From assembly GCA_900239685.1 (NCBI GenBank), contig OENT01000644.1:25387-89386 (forward strand): a stretch of DNA of 64,000 nt, given 5' to 3'. Source of the DNA: Rotaria macrura. Its lineage: Eukaryota; Rotifera; Eurotatoria; Philodinida; Philodinidae. This document shows, in pieces, positions 46,125 through 59,723 of this stretch. A program made the position numbers and the translations under genes. Every line of letters begins with the position of its first letter. Position 1 is the stretch's first letter. The notes beneath the pieces are model-generated. The model made no database searches and had not been told where the DNA came from. It saw only the letters and a list, made by a program, of their open reading frames with translations.

Positions 46125-49100
46125 GTGCAAAAAAAGAAAGAAGAGGATGATCATCTGACATTCATATACAACTGCACGCAAGAATCTATAGAATTTTTCA
46201 TCATGCTGCAGACAATCAATATTGATCAAGTTAAAGAAGCTCTTGATCAATTCAATCGAGTATGTTTTAAAACTAGGATTTTTATTTATGTATTAAAAAT
46301 TAATCTATCTTTTTAGGGTCACAAATACTTGTATAATACATTAACAGTAACTATTAAAGAAAATCAAACAAATGTAAGTTAGAAACATGTATTGATTTGT
46401 GTTTAACAACTTCTATTGATTCGTTCAGGAACTATGGTTGAGTCATTTACTGGATGAATTACGTGATAATGTTGATCTATTTGAAAATATGAATGAACAA
46501 CTACTTGATTTTCTACAAGTTGTATTCATTGAAATGTATGAATTTAATCTACATGAATATCATTGATTTATTTAGTTACAAATTGATTGGACGAAAATAT
46601 CAAAATCTGTACTTGATAGATTCGGAGCATTTCAAATTAATCTTATTTCATGCAACACCAAACACGCACAACGTTGTTTAAGCTTTTTGTTTACTATCTT
46701 CACAATACCTGGTAGATAAAATATTCATAAACAAAATCCATTATCTCATGTTAAAAATATAGGTTCTTTCTACGTTAAAGGTTTTTAGTTCTATGCACAT
46801 TCTAGAATGAATGGAACGTTGTTTGAATGGCAGAAAAACTCTTTATTATGATTGATTTTATTTCACAAGAAAATCTACTCGTATGCAAAATGTAGTAAAA
46901 CCTACGGTTAATATCATATGAGAATGTTCTCGTTTTCTGAAGAATTTGAATAGAATTCATAGATAATTATAATTCACAAAGGATTGAACTATCACAATAT
47001 TTCTTATCAACAAGATTCTCATAATTCAACAATCAATTCTGAGTTGAGATTACACGCATTGTGTGCACCCAAGAGAGTCATGAATATCCTGACAACATGT
47101 TTTGTCTTAGTATGTGTTATGAAGATTCGACACTTTCATAATATTCATTTTTCTTTTGTTACGGGTACCATCGTTCGAACAACAGATCAATATCAGATTT
47201 TAATTTTTACTACAGGCATTGTCTTCAACGTGAGTAGGTTTCTATCGTGAAATGCGAATATGAAATTCATTGTTTTGTTTTACAAGCATGATGTCGAAAG
47301 TTTGCTATTACCATAGTTCTATCGTAACATACAAATCATGCTTGAGTCTGACACATACATACATATAGAAAGTATACTTATTTCGATATAGAATTTCTAA
47401 CGGAAAATTTTCTAATATTCTTGAAAGAGAGAGAGAGAAAGGAAGAATGGTGTTCATTTCAGCAAAACATGAACAACACATATAGTACATTCTCAGCAAT
47501 GAAATTACAATATGAATTCTTATGAAGGTTATTAATAGTTCATATAATGCGCATAAGCCTTGACTCCAAACTGTTTGATAAAACGATGAGACTTGTTCTG
47601 TTCATTCAGTACAAGCAATCATTTATAGATATATTTTGTTTTCGAATAGATTTGAAAATAATTTAGTTCAACAGAAAACACTATTTATCCGTACCATATG
47701 AACCATACCGTGATATATGACATCAACATTGTTGAAAACGACACCAAATTTCATCAATTCTCTGCAGTTATAATGATTTCCTTGTCGGTGCAAAGAAATT
47801 AGAAAGAAAATAATTTTTACATCTAATTTTCTCAGTAATAAAACACTTGAGAATACTACGTAAATTTTTCATTTCGAATTAATATTCTATATATGAAATT
47901 TGTCAAAGAACTGATTTATGAAACATCGATAAATCATCTTGTAGTAATCCATCGATTAAATAAATGTGACAATCTAGTTGTAGGGAAATTTCAAAGCTGA
48001 TTACAACATATCATAGGAATACATAAAATAGGAAAATATTCACCGTCAGACTTCTCTCAATCTTGACAATGAATGATTTGATAATGAATGCTTACGTCTT
48101 GCTTCTTTCTATTAATAGAACAATCTATTCATCGTCTTCCGTTACATGATTTTGCCCATGAAACATTGCAAAATCTAGTTCTTATTGTTCCATTGTATGT
48201 ATTTTATTTTTGATTTGTTAACAACGTTTTCCCATTCATACTTTTCTTTTTTTGTTCCATTAGAGCTTCAACTCTGCTATGTTCCATTGCTGAACAGCAG
48301 TTTCCATTTATGACAAAAGAAATTAATATTCAAATAGCCTATGTAAAAAATCTACTCCGATCTTTATCCTATTTATCAATGCAACGGTTACGTTTTCTTG
48401 AAGTCATTCTTTCAAAATTACTTCGTCTCGATGTAATCATTTTTATTCATATAGAACGAAAATAAAATCAATAACAGTTTCAAATATTTATCTTTTCAAG
48501 GTTCATGCATCTCGTCAAGATATTATTCGTGAAGAAACATCGAATATTGAGACAGAACTTGTTTTCTCACTTGAACAATTGGATACAAATGATGATAATA
48601 GCAACGGAATGAAACATGATCAAGCTGATAAACTTGATTGTCTTATGTTTGTAATGTTTGAATACATAACAAGTATTTGTATTGAAAATGGTAATTAAAA
48701 ACCTATTTCGAATTTTTATTTACCACATATGATTTTTGTTTTAGGAACAGTGAATTATGAACAAACAAAATCTTTATTTCGTGATTTTTTAAATATATTT
48801 AACAAAATTTTGCTACCCACACATGATTCATCTCATGTGCAATTTCTACTATTTTATATTTGTAAATTTCATGCGGTAAATAGAAATGAATCTAGTTTTT
48901 GGCAAGAAAAAACAATTCAAATCTTGTTTCTTTCGTTTTTATTTTTCAATAGGATTTTAGCGATGAATTTATGAATAATTGTTGGAAAACATTTGTCTCT
49001 CCATCAGTTTCAATGACATTTCGACAAGCTTCTATTTGTTATTTATGTAGTTTGATAGCTCGAGCAAAGTTTATAAGTATCAGGTAAATAATTATTGTTT

Positions 49101-51529
49101 CTCAATGATATCTGAAAAGAAATTACTCATTCGAAGTTTGAATGAATCGTTTTATTTTATAATTCTTAGACATAGTTTGTTGAATTTACCTGTACGAATG
49201 AATATCTTTGTTCTATCTATAATATTCGTCTGATCTTTTAGTAAAATGCTTGCTAACATAAATCAATCAAATCTATTTTAGAAGATGTTAAAATTTATTT
49301 CAATAGTATGAGATTTTTCGGTAGTCTCAATCGTTAACATACATTATAATTAGACGTATACTTATCGTACAAATAGGAAAAGGCATGTCTTATAGAAAAT
49401 ACTATTTCCTTATACAAATAATAAAATCTTTACGATAGTTGATAGTTAAATGTTTTGAAATATTATTTTCTCTTCAAAAATTTCAATCAACTGAACCTTA
49501 CCTTGCAAATATATACAATTATCATGTTCGAAATCAGTAACAAACATGGTACTTCATATTAATGTAGCATGAGAATTTTGTCCTTGTGCACGTCCTCCCT
49601 GTTATATTTCAGCACGGTGACGTGTGTTTCTCTGTGAAGGTCAAAATCTGACAAAAATAAACCTTGAGTATTCAATACATTGTTCTTTTTAGAACTTTGT
49701 ACTAATTCTATATAAGATTATTTTTCTTCGTTCGAAAATAAAGTACGAACGAACAAAATTCTGTAATAGAATCTCGTAGTTATCGAGATTTGCTATCATA
49801 TTGAAAAGTAAATCGATATTTTGAATAGAAGACATGTATTCGTATCTATATGAAAACGATCGTCAAAAATTTATTCTTAGTTAAGTAACGATTAAATTCA
49901 ACACTAGAATAATACAGTAATATGTATGCAATCGATTCGGCATGTTTCAATTTCGTTATATTTACTTTTTATTTATGCTCAAAACAATTTTCACTATAGT
50001 CAACATCGAGTGTAACCTCATCGACAATATAATTGATAGATATAGTTGCTCCCATGTTGAATTAGGAATAGTCTGATCGCAATTCATCGTTTAGATCTGT
50101 ACTAAACGTCAGCCAATTAATGGTCGATTGGCTACATGTTTATGTTAGTACGACGGAAACGACCAGTGGGAATTGTAATCCAAATCGTCATTTACCATTC
50201 TATGCTATCTGTCAAGCCGTTCTCTACATATTTATTTATCGACATCAAGAGATAGCTCGTTTGTCTGATGGTACTTGAAATAAAATAAATACTAAAAATT
50301 GATGATAAACATTACTTTCTGTGATAGGCATCGATACTGTGTCAAATTGGAGAATCGGACGTATTATATCATCAACATTGAATCCACTTAAATATAGTCT
50401 GCCAGCTATTACACATCGATTTGCTCAATTAGCAAGGTAGAATAATAATAATAATAATAATTACTTTTATTAGTTGAATTATTTTTGTTTCTTATTTAAT
50501 TTTTTTAATGGAAATTAGAAATTATCAAATCGTGTTTTGTTATTCGATTATTGAAAACAATAACCGTTATTCATTGCCTGAATCATATTCAACGAATGAT
50601 TATCTTAATGGCAATCTACCATCGAATATTCTTTACTCGTATTTTCCCTTTGATCCTTATGTATTAAAACGATCATTAATATTCATTCAAGCGATTTATA
50701 ATGATTATCGAGATGAAAATGATGAAACAAATTTTACGAAAGATTGCGACGACCACAATGTAAATATTTTTCTATTTATATGCATCAATATGCTTTTAGG
50801 CATATGTTGAAATGTAGTGAAATAGTTAGAAATGAAAACCGATAGTCGATAACCATGCAGATTATTGAAAGAAATTTTTTACATGATATGTCTGAAATGT
50901 GATCATATGAGGAGAAATAAAGCAGTTTTTTTAAACTCGAAGGCCATCCGATTAATTTCCCTGCATGATTGATCATCCAATAGAATGAGAAGTAGGCGTC
51001 TATCGATATTTCAAGGTAGTACGATTCGTTTGTTAATGATCATAGACGAAATGATTAGGAATTTCTTCGATATAAGATATGTTCAGATCTTTACACATTA
51101 ACAACTTAAAACAAATCAATGTAGAAAAGATTCCTTTTGAAGAATTCTATTCAGTTTATTGAGAAGTTCTTCGTTGAGATTTTCACTTGAATATCGAAAT
51201 TTACTTCATTCCATTGTTTCGTTCATTTTCATAAAAATTCAAGCGTCGATCATGCATAAATGAATACGAAAACGTTCCCAACATATATTAATGCTTGTTG
51301 AAAATAAGAACAAGAAAAATATTTGTATTCTATTTATTTTTAGCGTCAAGAAGTCGATAATTCTGATGATGTATTAACATCGATGATGATGAGTACGACA
51401 CCAGACAGTTCTGATTCATTCGATCAACTACCCATAACAACAATGTCAACATCATTAAAAAATTCTCGGAATCCTCCATCAATATTACCATTTGGTCGGT
51501 CACCTGGCTTTCGAAATGCAATACATTGA
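46125..51529 (+). CDS. RRN3: RRN3 / TIF-IA, RNA polymerase I initiation factor
   Basis: Thirteen exons: about 46125-46259, 46317-46373, 46429-46521, 46576-46711, 48119-48194, 48264-48432, 48501-48690, 48745-48875, 48953-49083, 50095-50270, 50328-50436, 50519-50759 and 51344-51529, about 609 residues. RRN3 bridges Pol I (through A43) to the promoter factors and is the growth-controlled step of rRNA synthesis. Diagnostic segments are LRFLEVILSKLLRLDVHASRQ, ILLPTHDSSHVQFLLFYICKFH, ARAKFIS, VDWLHVYV, PFYAICQAVLYIFIYRHQ, STLNPLKYSLPAI, YQIVFCYSIIENNNRYSLP and YFPFDPYVLKRS, all strong matches to the animal protein (human 651 residues). The tail ends SILPFGRSPGFRNAIH. The first exon lacks a good ATG; the true start is ATG 46203 or, more likely, in an upstream exon. 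Most introns are 52-77 nt, but three are long: 1407, 1011 and 584 nt. Confidence 0.94.
46712..48118 (+). other. 1407-nt RRN3 intron
   Basis: Joins CLSFLFTIFTIP to EQSIHRLPLH in phase. A frame at 46984-47250 lies inside but has no recognisable domain. No transposon ends were found. Confidence 0.65.
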
Positions 51530-51993
51530 AATCCTTTTTTTCCTTTGTACTTTTATTGTACCTAGTCATTCATTCCATCGTTACGCATAATATTACTTTA
51601 AAGTAATATTATTATTGTTTCTCTATATTCTTGAATGAGAAAAAAAAACAGGCGAAAGATATTGGGTTTCTTTTTGTTCAAATAAACATGACTAAATACG
51701 AAATGATGGATTTAATATTCACAAATATAGAAAAATAACAATGAATGCATATTATAATAAATCATGATAAATTGACCGAGTGAACGAATTTCATCATGCA
51801 ACATATTGTTTATATGTAAATAGGACGAAAAAAAAATAACCGAACGACCAGACAAAAAGAAGACGAAGAAAAAGAAACGATAGAAGCACCAAAGATAATG
51901 TATAAAGAGGCAAGCTAAAATCGAACGAAGGAAAAAAAAATAATAAGCATGCAATTAATAAATTGTATCAGTCAATGATTTTATTTCTTGGCT
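51530..51993. other. Convergent 3' ends of RRN3 and the sorting nexin gene
   Basis: RRN3 (plus) and the SNX gene (minus) end tail to tail 464 bp apart. A perfect 26-bp palindrome lies at 51587-51612, an AATAAA for RRN3 at 51681, and an AATAAA on the minus strand about 10 nt past the SNX stop (near 51983). Confidence 0.6.
51587..51612. repeat. Perfect 26-bp palindrome in the RRN3 3' region
   Basis: ATAATATTACTTT followed directly by its reverse complement. It may form a hairpin in the 3' UTR or act as a cruciform; function unknown. Confidence 0.85.
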
Positions 51994-54900
51994 TTATTTA
52001 AATGTTATGGATGAGTCACGTAATGCAGAGGAGACCTAAACAGGCACAAGAAAATTTTTTTAAGAAATTTGAGTCTTAGATTTAAATAAATTACTTTATC
52101 GTAAAATTGAATTTGTTCATCAACAAGTGTTTTCATATATATATTAAGATCAGCAACTTTTTCCTTTTGAAAAAAATTTATTTCAGCCATTACGACATGA
52201 TTAAGAACGTGACCACGATGAATGGCATGAGTAAAATCGGGTGGTGCACGTTGTGAAGCAGTTTTCAAAAATTCCGATCCACTCTGTTTTTTGCAAAAAA
52301 AAACAAAATTATTTGCTTATGAAGAAGAAAGTATTTATTTTACGGACTCGCTGAATATTTAATATTGATGGAAAACAAGCAAGAAGACCAATATATTCTT
52401 GTATACGTTCATTGAAATCACGAAGACTGTCACTTGCCTAAATGAAACATTGCTTAATAGATCCCTTTCATCGTGCTGTGTAAACTATTGATAAAATGGC
52501 AATCGCATTTACACTAGTTTAAATTGAATAAACAATGTTAACTAATCCAATGTTATGAGTCCTCTCGTGTGTGAGAATATTTGAGTCTATTTTTAGAGAA
52601 AAATTATGAAACGTGATGTATGCTTACTTTTTTCTCCTAAGAAAAATAGAGTGTCGATCAAAGTTTTATACTTTAAAATTTAATTGTTCAATTTATTATT
52701 CTTTCCAACTAATCATGCAAGTCCCTGTTAAGAATCGAGAGTAAATTATTCATTTAGATTTATAATCAAGAAAGATTGATTGACAATAATTTATCATGTA
52801 TACTTTTAAGCATCACATTTTGTTCAATTACTGTTCTCTCGATTACATTTGATTTGTCTATTCTTATCTGTGAACTACTTTTCTAAATATTTGACATCAT
52901 ACTTTAGTTTTGTATAATTCAGCTACTGCACCATATGATTCGCTGATTTTCGATATTGAACTTGAAAGTTCTTTATTGCCTAAAATATATGTATAGATTG
53001 CTTTTCTTTCATGTCAATGGTACTAAGTTTTTATTTTCAAAAGAAGTTTTACCAGGTGTAACCACATCTCCTTGAACGGCTTGATGGACTTTAGTGAAGT
53101 GTTCCTTTATTCGTAGAGCATCACGTTCATAATCTGAATATCGTTCAAGATATTTTGAACATCCTTGATTGAGACTCTTCAATTGAGATTCAAGAGCTGG
53201 TTGTTGTAAACCGAATACTTCAATTTGTGATGCACTAAAAATCAATAATATTCATTATCCTGCAAATCAGTACTAGTCAGAAATAAAAATGATGCTTACA
53301 TTTGTGACTCCGATAATCCTGTACTTGTTAGCATAACACATTGCAACCATGACGCTTCACGGAAATCATCTTTTTCCACTTTTCTTTTTCCAGCTTTCCA
53401 ATCCTAGAGAAACACAGCCTTATTTGTTATCGTGCATTATCGTTCATACCTTTCGATTTTTATCGGTGCCTTCACATGCAATGAAATGTTGAACAGCATA
53501 CGAAGAACAAAGTACAGGATGACGACAGATACGATTCAGCCATAGTTCAAGTTGTCGTCGACGTTCTTCAACAAAATCCTGATCAAATCGTCCTAGTCAC
53601 ATAAAAAAAAACAAAGCATTTATGTCCATGCAAAATAAGATTTCTTTTATCATATTAAATTACCAGCTATTTGTTTTCCCGGTAATGGTGGTATACAAAT
53701 AAAACGAAATTTCGCAGCAAGTTGTTCATGTAACCAATCAAATTGTTTGTACCGTCTATGAACAAATCGACTTCCTGGAACCTATACAAATGAAATATGA
53801 TTTTGATTCGATTAGATAACTTTAACACCAATAGCCAAACAAAACTGCGCAAATTCTTACGTCTGTATGTATTTTGTATTCTGTAAAAGCTTTCAATCCT
53901 CCCAATTTAGTTCCTTTCGATGGATCTTCAACTGTACAACGAAATGGTCGTAGGCTAGGATTAGGTAACCAATGAACACCACCTTCTCTTTCGTTGTACT
54001 TGAAAGAAAACAAAGATTAGAAACTATGACATTTGACAAAAAGCATCGATTTCTTTTTTCTTTACTCCTATTTCAACACGTTCATCAGATTTTCCTTTAC
54101 ATCCATTTAGTAGATAACTGTCTAAGCCATGTTTATCGAAAAATCTAAATAAATTCATCGAAAAATAATTCATAATCGTTATCAAATAAAAAAAATCAAA
54201 TTACCGAGCTCGTGGAGTAGCTCTGTTCGCTTCAATATTAGCCATTGAAGCTCTGCCGGCAGTTGGTAATGTTGAATTTGTTGCTAACTTTAAAGAATAT
54301 GAATTTTCTGAATGTTTTCTACACATAGATATCTATGGGAAATTGTCGATAAAAGCAAAACCACTAAAGTGCATGCAGTGAAGCACAAGATAGGTCTATA
54401 GAGACAAACAAACGGGTAAACAATGCACTTGCTCAACTGACCGGTTTTGCAGTTATAAATGAGTAATGTTTTGATAACTGAAATATTGGGATTTATTTAC
54501 TTAATTATACTCTGAATGTCTGCTTTATTCTCTAATGTTTCGAAATATATTAATAATAGATAAATTATCTTACTGTATTAGAATTTGTAGGCTGCGGTGA
54601 TTGTGATGGATATTCCGAATCACTAAAACTGTCAGAGTCACTATCTCGTCTTGCTGATGAATTTTGAATCTAAATAGATGAAAAAGAGAAAATAATAATT
54701 GAATCGAATTCGAGCAATTGAATGAAAAATAAAAACGAAATCCAGCAAAACATAATCAATTATATTCCTATTGGTATATATATTCATGATGAATAATGCA
54801 ATGATTGTAGTCGAATAGTTATTATTTTTAATCGAAATATTCAGCTAGGATTTATATGCGTCAATGGTTGACCTCTTCATCGATTTCATGTTTCGATGGA

Positions 54901-56105
54901 TTCATGTATCGGTGTCGTGAGAAGGTAAACAATTTTAATGAACTTCGCATCGTCTTCAGCTTTTGTAGAAAAGCGAAACTGTGTTTTAATTTCCACATTA
55001 TGAATTTTTTCAGTTTTAAAAGTAGGTATACGATAATCTAAATAAGTTTACAAGGGATCAGGCATTAACTGTGAATTTTGTTTTACAGCCGTGAACCAAA
55101 AAAAAATGATGGTTGTACACTATCTATTGAGTTATCACCAAGTTTTATATCTAAGGACGACACTGGAGATTATATAATCATTTGAATTTGTTGTGATTTC
55201 TTGTGTAAACGATGGGATATTCGTACAGTCAAAGATGGATGATTACTCGAACAGTCATTGCTCTGACATTGAAAAGCTAGATGTTCAAGTATCTGGAAGG
55301 AAATCATAGACACATTGGGATTGGATATTGTGGAAATTTGTTAGAGATGAACCTGCCGATGTGTGTACGGGAGCAAAATCAACTGTTTGTGAAATATCTA
55401 TGACTTGAATGTAGTGGTCAAGTGAACACATTGGTTTAAGTGTATGCTTGATTGAATGTTTGTTCTCTAGTGTTGTAGGATATTTTAAAGATTCAGTAGA
55501 ATTAGTTAATTCTTGTTCTTTTGCTTGCTATGACAATAGCAAGAAACAAGAGTTCGAAGAAAAGCAAACAAAGAACTATAGGAAGATGTATACGAGAAGA
55601 ATCTTTCAAGATTTATCTTACATTACGTCCTGTCGTTGTTGACCATGCTGGTGTATCTTGTGGTTGCCAATCGTTGCCTGTTGGAGGATTCATATATTGA
55701 GGTGGATCATAAGGTAGCGAATTCATAGACTGTACTGATGCTCTTGCTCCAGTACTATTGCTATGAATGAGACTTTGATTCTGATATGTATCCATTGGTT
55801 TTGAAAATGTTGATAATAGTGGTGGTGGCGGCTCATTTGGTTCTGGTGGATCAGCTAACGCTTGAACATAGTTTTCTGGAACAACACCAACTTGTCCTGA
55901 TGAATTTTTTGCGTACCTATATCGATAGAGAATTCAATTTTAAGGAAACAGGAAAAGTAATTTCGACTATGCATTCTTACCACCAGCCATGTCCAGCCGT
56001 ATTCGATGTTATCGTGAGAATATCATCTGCATGAAAGCTCAATTCATTTGGACCTTCAGCAGCAAAATCATAGAGTGCACGTGCTTTGAATTCAGTATTA
56101 GACAT
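51994..56105 (-). CDS. SNX9-family sorting nexin (SH3-PX-BAR)
   Basis: Fourteen exons give 585 residues: 55981-56105, 55622-55916, 54574-54669, 54205-54287, 54066-54144, 53861-53998, 53664-53781, 53451-53592, 53302-53403, 53053-53234, 52903-52979, 52348-52437, 52095-52283 and 51994-52035. The SH3 domain (about 4-60) has [39 protein letters not shown] low-complexity linker with an acidic Ser patch ([13 protein letters not shown]) follows. The PX domain (about 228-345) has [37 protein letters not shown] and IPPLPGKQ, and the BAR domain fills the rest ([36 protein letters not shown]). SNX9/18/33 proteins bind dynamin and N-WASP, sense phosphoinositides and tubulate membranes in endocytosis. Length and order match SNX9 (595 residues in human). 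Two introns are longer (952 and 465 nt); the rest are 57-106 nt. Divergent from the kinesin gene. Confidence 0.95.
54670..55621 (-). other. 952-nt SNX intron
   Basis: Lies between the SH3/linker exon and the acidic linker exon. Plus-strand open pieces inside (54856-55041, 55448-55642) show no recognisable domain. Confidence 0.6.
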
Positions 56106-56441
56106 TCTCTCACGTATGCACAATAGACATTTAATCTAAGTCAACAACAATCAGAGTGAAGAACCTGAAGGAGAAAAAAATAATCCAAGGAGAGAAAAAA
56201 AAGGTAGAAAAGAAAAGTGTTACTAAAAAAAGGAAGAAGAATGAGTCATCATAACAAACACTGATTTTTTATTCGTCGAATTAACTATCCAATCGATATT
56301 CTCGATCACTGAACAATGACTAATTGAAATTGATAGTAGCTGTTTATTTGATAGAAGATAATAGTTCTTTTTTAAAGTATGTTTTTTCGGCTTCGTTGAA
56401 TATAACAATCTAGATTGTTAGAATTAAAAAAAAAAATAACA
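56106..56441. promoter_or_regulatory. Shared upstream region of the sorting nexin and kinesin genes
   Basis: The two start codons face away from each other across 336 bp, which must contain both promoters. The stretch is A/T-rich with purine-rich runs near 56165-56235; no clear TATA box was seen for either gene. Confidence 0.6.
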
Positions 56442-59400
56442 ATGAATATGCCAAAGTCGAACGGTACTGAAGCTCATGTTCGAGTTGCTGTTCGAGCAAG
56501 ACCACTCAATCAACGAGAAGTAAAAGGCTTCGTTTTTGTTTTTCAAAGTATATGTGTAAAAAATGATTTAATTTTTGGTATTAGATTGATCTTAAGTCTC
56601 CTGTTATAATAACTATTCATGATTCACAAATATTTGTTAATAAGTCACAAGAGAAGTAAAATTTTCAAAATATTTTGATTGACAACGTATAGTAAATGTG
56701 TATTTTTATTTTTGCTTTTCAATAGACAAAATACACTAAAAACATTTTCATATGATTTTTGTTTTGATTCAATGCGTTTAGATAATTCTAATTATGCTAG
56801 TAAGTTGTGTTGTTCTCTTCGTTTTTTCATTAATGTCAAATTGTTTTCTGTTTATTCAAATACCTAGGTCAAGAATTTATATTCAATAAACTTGGTGTCG
56901 AAATCGTTAAACATGCATTCGAAGGTTATAATGCTTGTATATTTGCTTATGGTCAAACAGGTATGCTAAGAGACAATAGGTTGTCTTCGATAGGAACAAT
57001 TTTTGTTTGATTAGGTTCTGGAAAATCCTATACAATGATGGGATCACATAATGATCGAGGTATCATACCACGTCTGAGTCAATCGATGTTTGATAGAATA
57101 GAAAATGAATCGAAGCAAGATATAAATAATGATTTCAATATGGAATCGATCGATAATGAAAAATTAAATGAAATATTATCATTGAAATTTTCATCGAGCT
57201 ATCGTGTTGAAGTTTCATATTTTGAAATTTACAATGAAAAAGTACGAGATTTATTAAATCCAAATAAGTAAGTCTAATTATATTTTATGATCGTATGATT
57301 ATTTCACTCTTGAATTCAGTAATCATCATGCATTGAAAGTACGCGAAAATAAAATCCTTGGACCATACGTCGATGGACTTTCACAACTTGTTGTTACATC
57401 TTATCAGGTAATATACTTTTACAATAGACATTTACGAAACAGTTTTCTCCCTCAAAATAAAGTTTTTATTAGAATCTTTGCAAACAAAGTCTATATGAAT
57501 GTCTTCTTGAGAGAGAGACAGAGAAACCTATTCTTTTGAACACATCTAAAATAGTTCTTCAACAGTATATTATTTTCTTATGAAAAATTAAAACTAAAGA
57601 ATATTTGATTAAAAACTTTAATGCACGTTCCATTTCGAATATTGAATATTTCTTGACTAAAATCAAGTTATCAAGAAAGTATTTCTAAGAGAATTCTATG
57701 TCTAGAACCTGTTTTTTATCGAGTAATGAAATGAAATTAACTGAATCAATAATGTCAAAATAAATTGTCAAGAAACTGTCTTTTGTCACTCTTCTACAAA
57801 CATACTGTTTTAATAATATGTCGATAGATACATTGCATTTTTACTAAACGTTGAAAAATATGATTATGCATAGTGATTTTTTCATTTAACAAGAACCTCT
57901 CGCTTTATATCGTGTAATTCACATCTGATGTAAACTCTATTAATATAGACAGTCAACTAGATTTAAATAGTTGATCCTTGAAATACACAGTGTTTAATTT
58001 TTTTCGACATCCATTTCGTGCTGATGAATTCAACAGTCCTGCAAAAGAAAATATGCTCTTAATTTTGTGCGACGTATTTATTTTCTATAGCTTTGCTTCA
58101 TTCTCCAAAAATTGATATTTTCCTATCTAGCTAGAGAATAATTCAAGTAAATAGGGGATCAAAATTTCTTGAAAATATCTAAAAAAGAAAACAATCTATG
58201 TATTAGTAAATAACAATAGTATCTGATCTATGTTTAGGAAATCGAAACTCTATTAATTGAAGGTAATAATTATCGAACAGTAGCATCAACAAATATGAAC
58301 AATGAAAGTTCACGATCTCATGCTGTATTTACTCTTAAATTAACTCAAACATTAACAACTGACGCATCCGAAGTAAACTATGATTATTGTAATTTTTTTA
58401 TTTGATTATATAATTTAATTGTATTATCGTAGACGCAAAGTGTTAAAGTGAGCAAAATAAGTCTAGTTGATTTAGCTGGATCAGAACGTGTATCAAAAAG
58501 TGGAGTTCAAATAGAACAAACTCGTTTTCGTGAAGGATGCAATATAAACAAGTAAAAAAGAAATGTTGAACGAATGACGAAAAACAAAACAAAATTAAAA
58601 TTCTCGTTGTAGATCACTGTCAACATTAGGTCTAGTTATTTCAGCATTGGCTACACGTCAATCACATGAAAATAATCCAAGATCAACAAAGAAATGTTTT
58701 GTACCCTATCGAGATTCTGTATTAACTTGGTTATTAAAAGTAAATCATCAATAAGACTGTGTTTTCATTTAAAATAAGATCGATTATCGTGATTGCTCTA
58801 GGATAGTTTAGGTGGTAATTCTTTTACAATAATGTTAGCAACCATATCACCAGCATATGATAATTATGAAGAAACAATATCAACATTGCGTTATGCTGAT
58901 CAAGCAAAGAAAATTGTTAATCATGCCATGATTAATGAAGATGAACCAGGCAAAATTATACGAGAACTAAGAAATGAAATCGATAAACTACGTAAAGAAT
59001 TAGCGGATGCAAAAGCAGAAAAATCAGCTGAAAAACTTGATGCTGAAATAAAAGAAAATGAAAAATTAATGCAAACAATAAGCAAAAATTGGCAAGAACG
59101 TATTGCTGAGACAGACAAAATAAGCAAAGTAATATACACATATATATATAAAGAGAGATGAAGTAATTCATTGAATTTCGTTTGATTCATTTCGTACTCT
59201 TAGGAACGTCATGAATTGCTTGAAAAAAGTGGTATTTCTGTATGTAGTTCTGGTATAGGTCTTGAAAAAGATCGATTATATCTTGTGAATCTGAATCCAG
59301 ATCCAGCACTCAATGAATTATTGGTTTACTATTTAAAAGTAACTATAGAAATCATGGAACGAATAAATTTTGTTAAATTTTCAAATTTTAGACAAAAACA

Positions 59401-59723
59401 TTGGTTGGTCGACCAGATGCAACTATCAAACAAGATATCGAATTGATTGGAGTTGGTATTTCACCAGAGCATTGTGTTATCGAAATGAGAAGTCAAAATC
59501 AAATATTTCTTATACCTTTAAATAAATCGAAGTTAGAAGAGGAGAAGAAACTTCTTTCTCTGTTGTTTTTAGTTTCTCTAGCTATCATTTTTCTAGAACA
59601 TATGTAAATGGTCAATTGATCGATAACGAAAGACAATTAAGGCATGGAGATCGAATTCTTTTGGGTTGTTCACATTTCTTTCGTTTGAATTCACCAGGCG
59701 ATAAACGTAAGTTCTATGTATAA
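56442..59723 (+). CDS. Kinesin-3 family motor with FHA domain (KIF16B/KIF1/KIF13-like)
   Basis: Thirteen exons: 56442-56519, 56585-56655, 56726-56799, 56868-56960, 57015-57267, 57320-57407, 58238-58372, 58433-58551, 58613-58739, 58802-59128, 59204-59338, 59392-59531 and 59597-59723, 588 residues if the last frame runs to its stop. The motor has [14 protein letters not shown], the P-loop [13 protein letters not shown] (about 103-115), switch I NNESSRSH (240-247), switch [10 protein letters not shown] (275-282), and [21 protein letters not shown] neck coil and an FHA domain follow (HLVNLNPDP-like [55 protein letters not shown]). Kinesin-3 motors carry vesicles and endosomes to microtubule plus ends. 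KIF16B fits best by eye. The frame stops just after the FHA (RKFYV, AATAAA at 59751), but a perfect GTAAGT donor sits at the same point, so cargo-binding tail exons may lie further on. The intron 57408-58237 is 830 nt. Confidence 0.94.

Noticed and set aside
46984-47250. 88-codon plus-strand frame
   Set aside because: Lies in the 1407-nt RRN3 intron; including it would break the in-phase join of the flanking exons.
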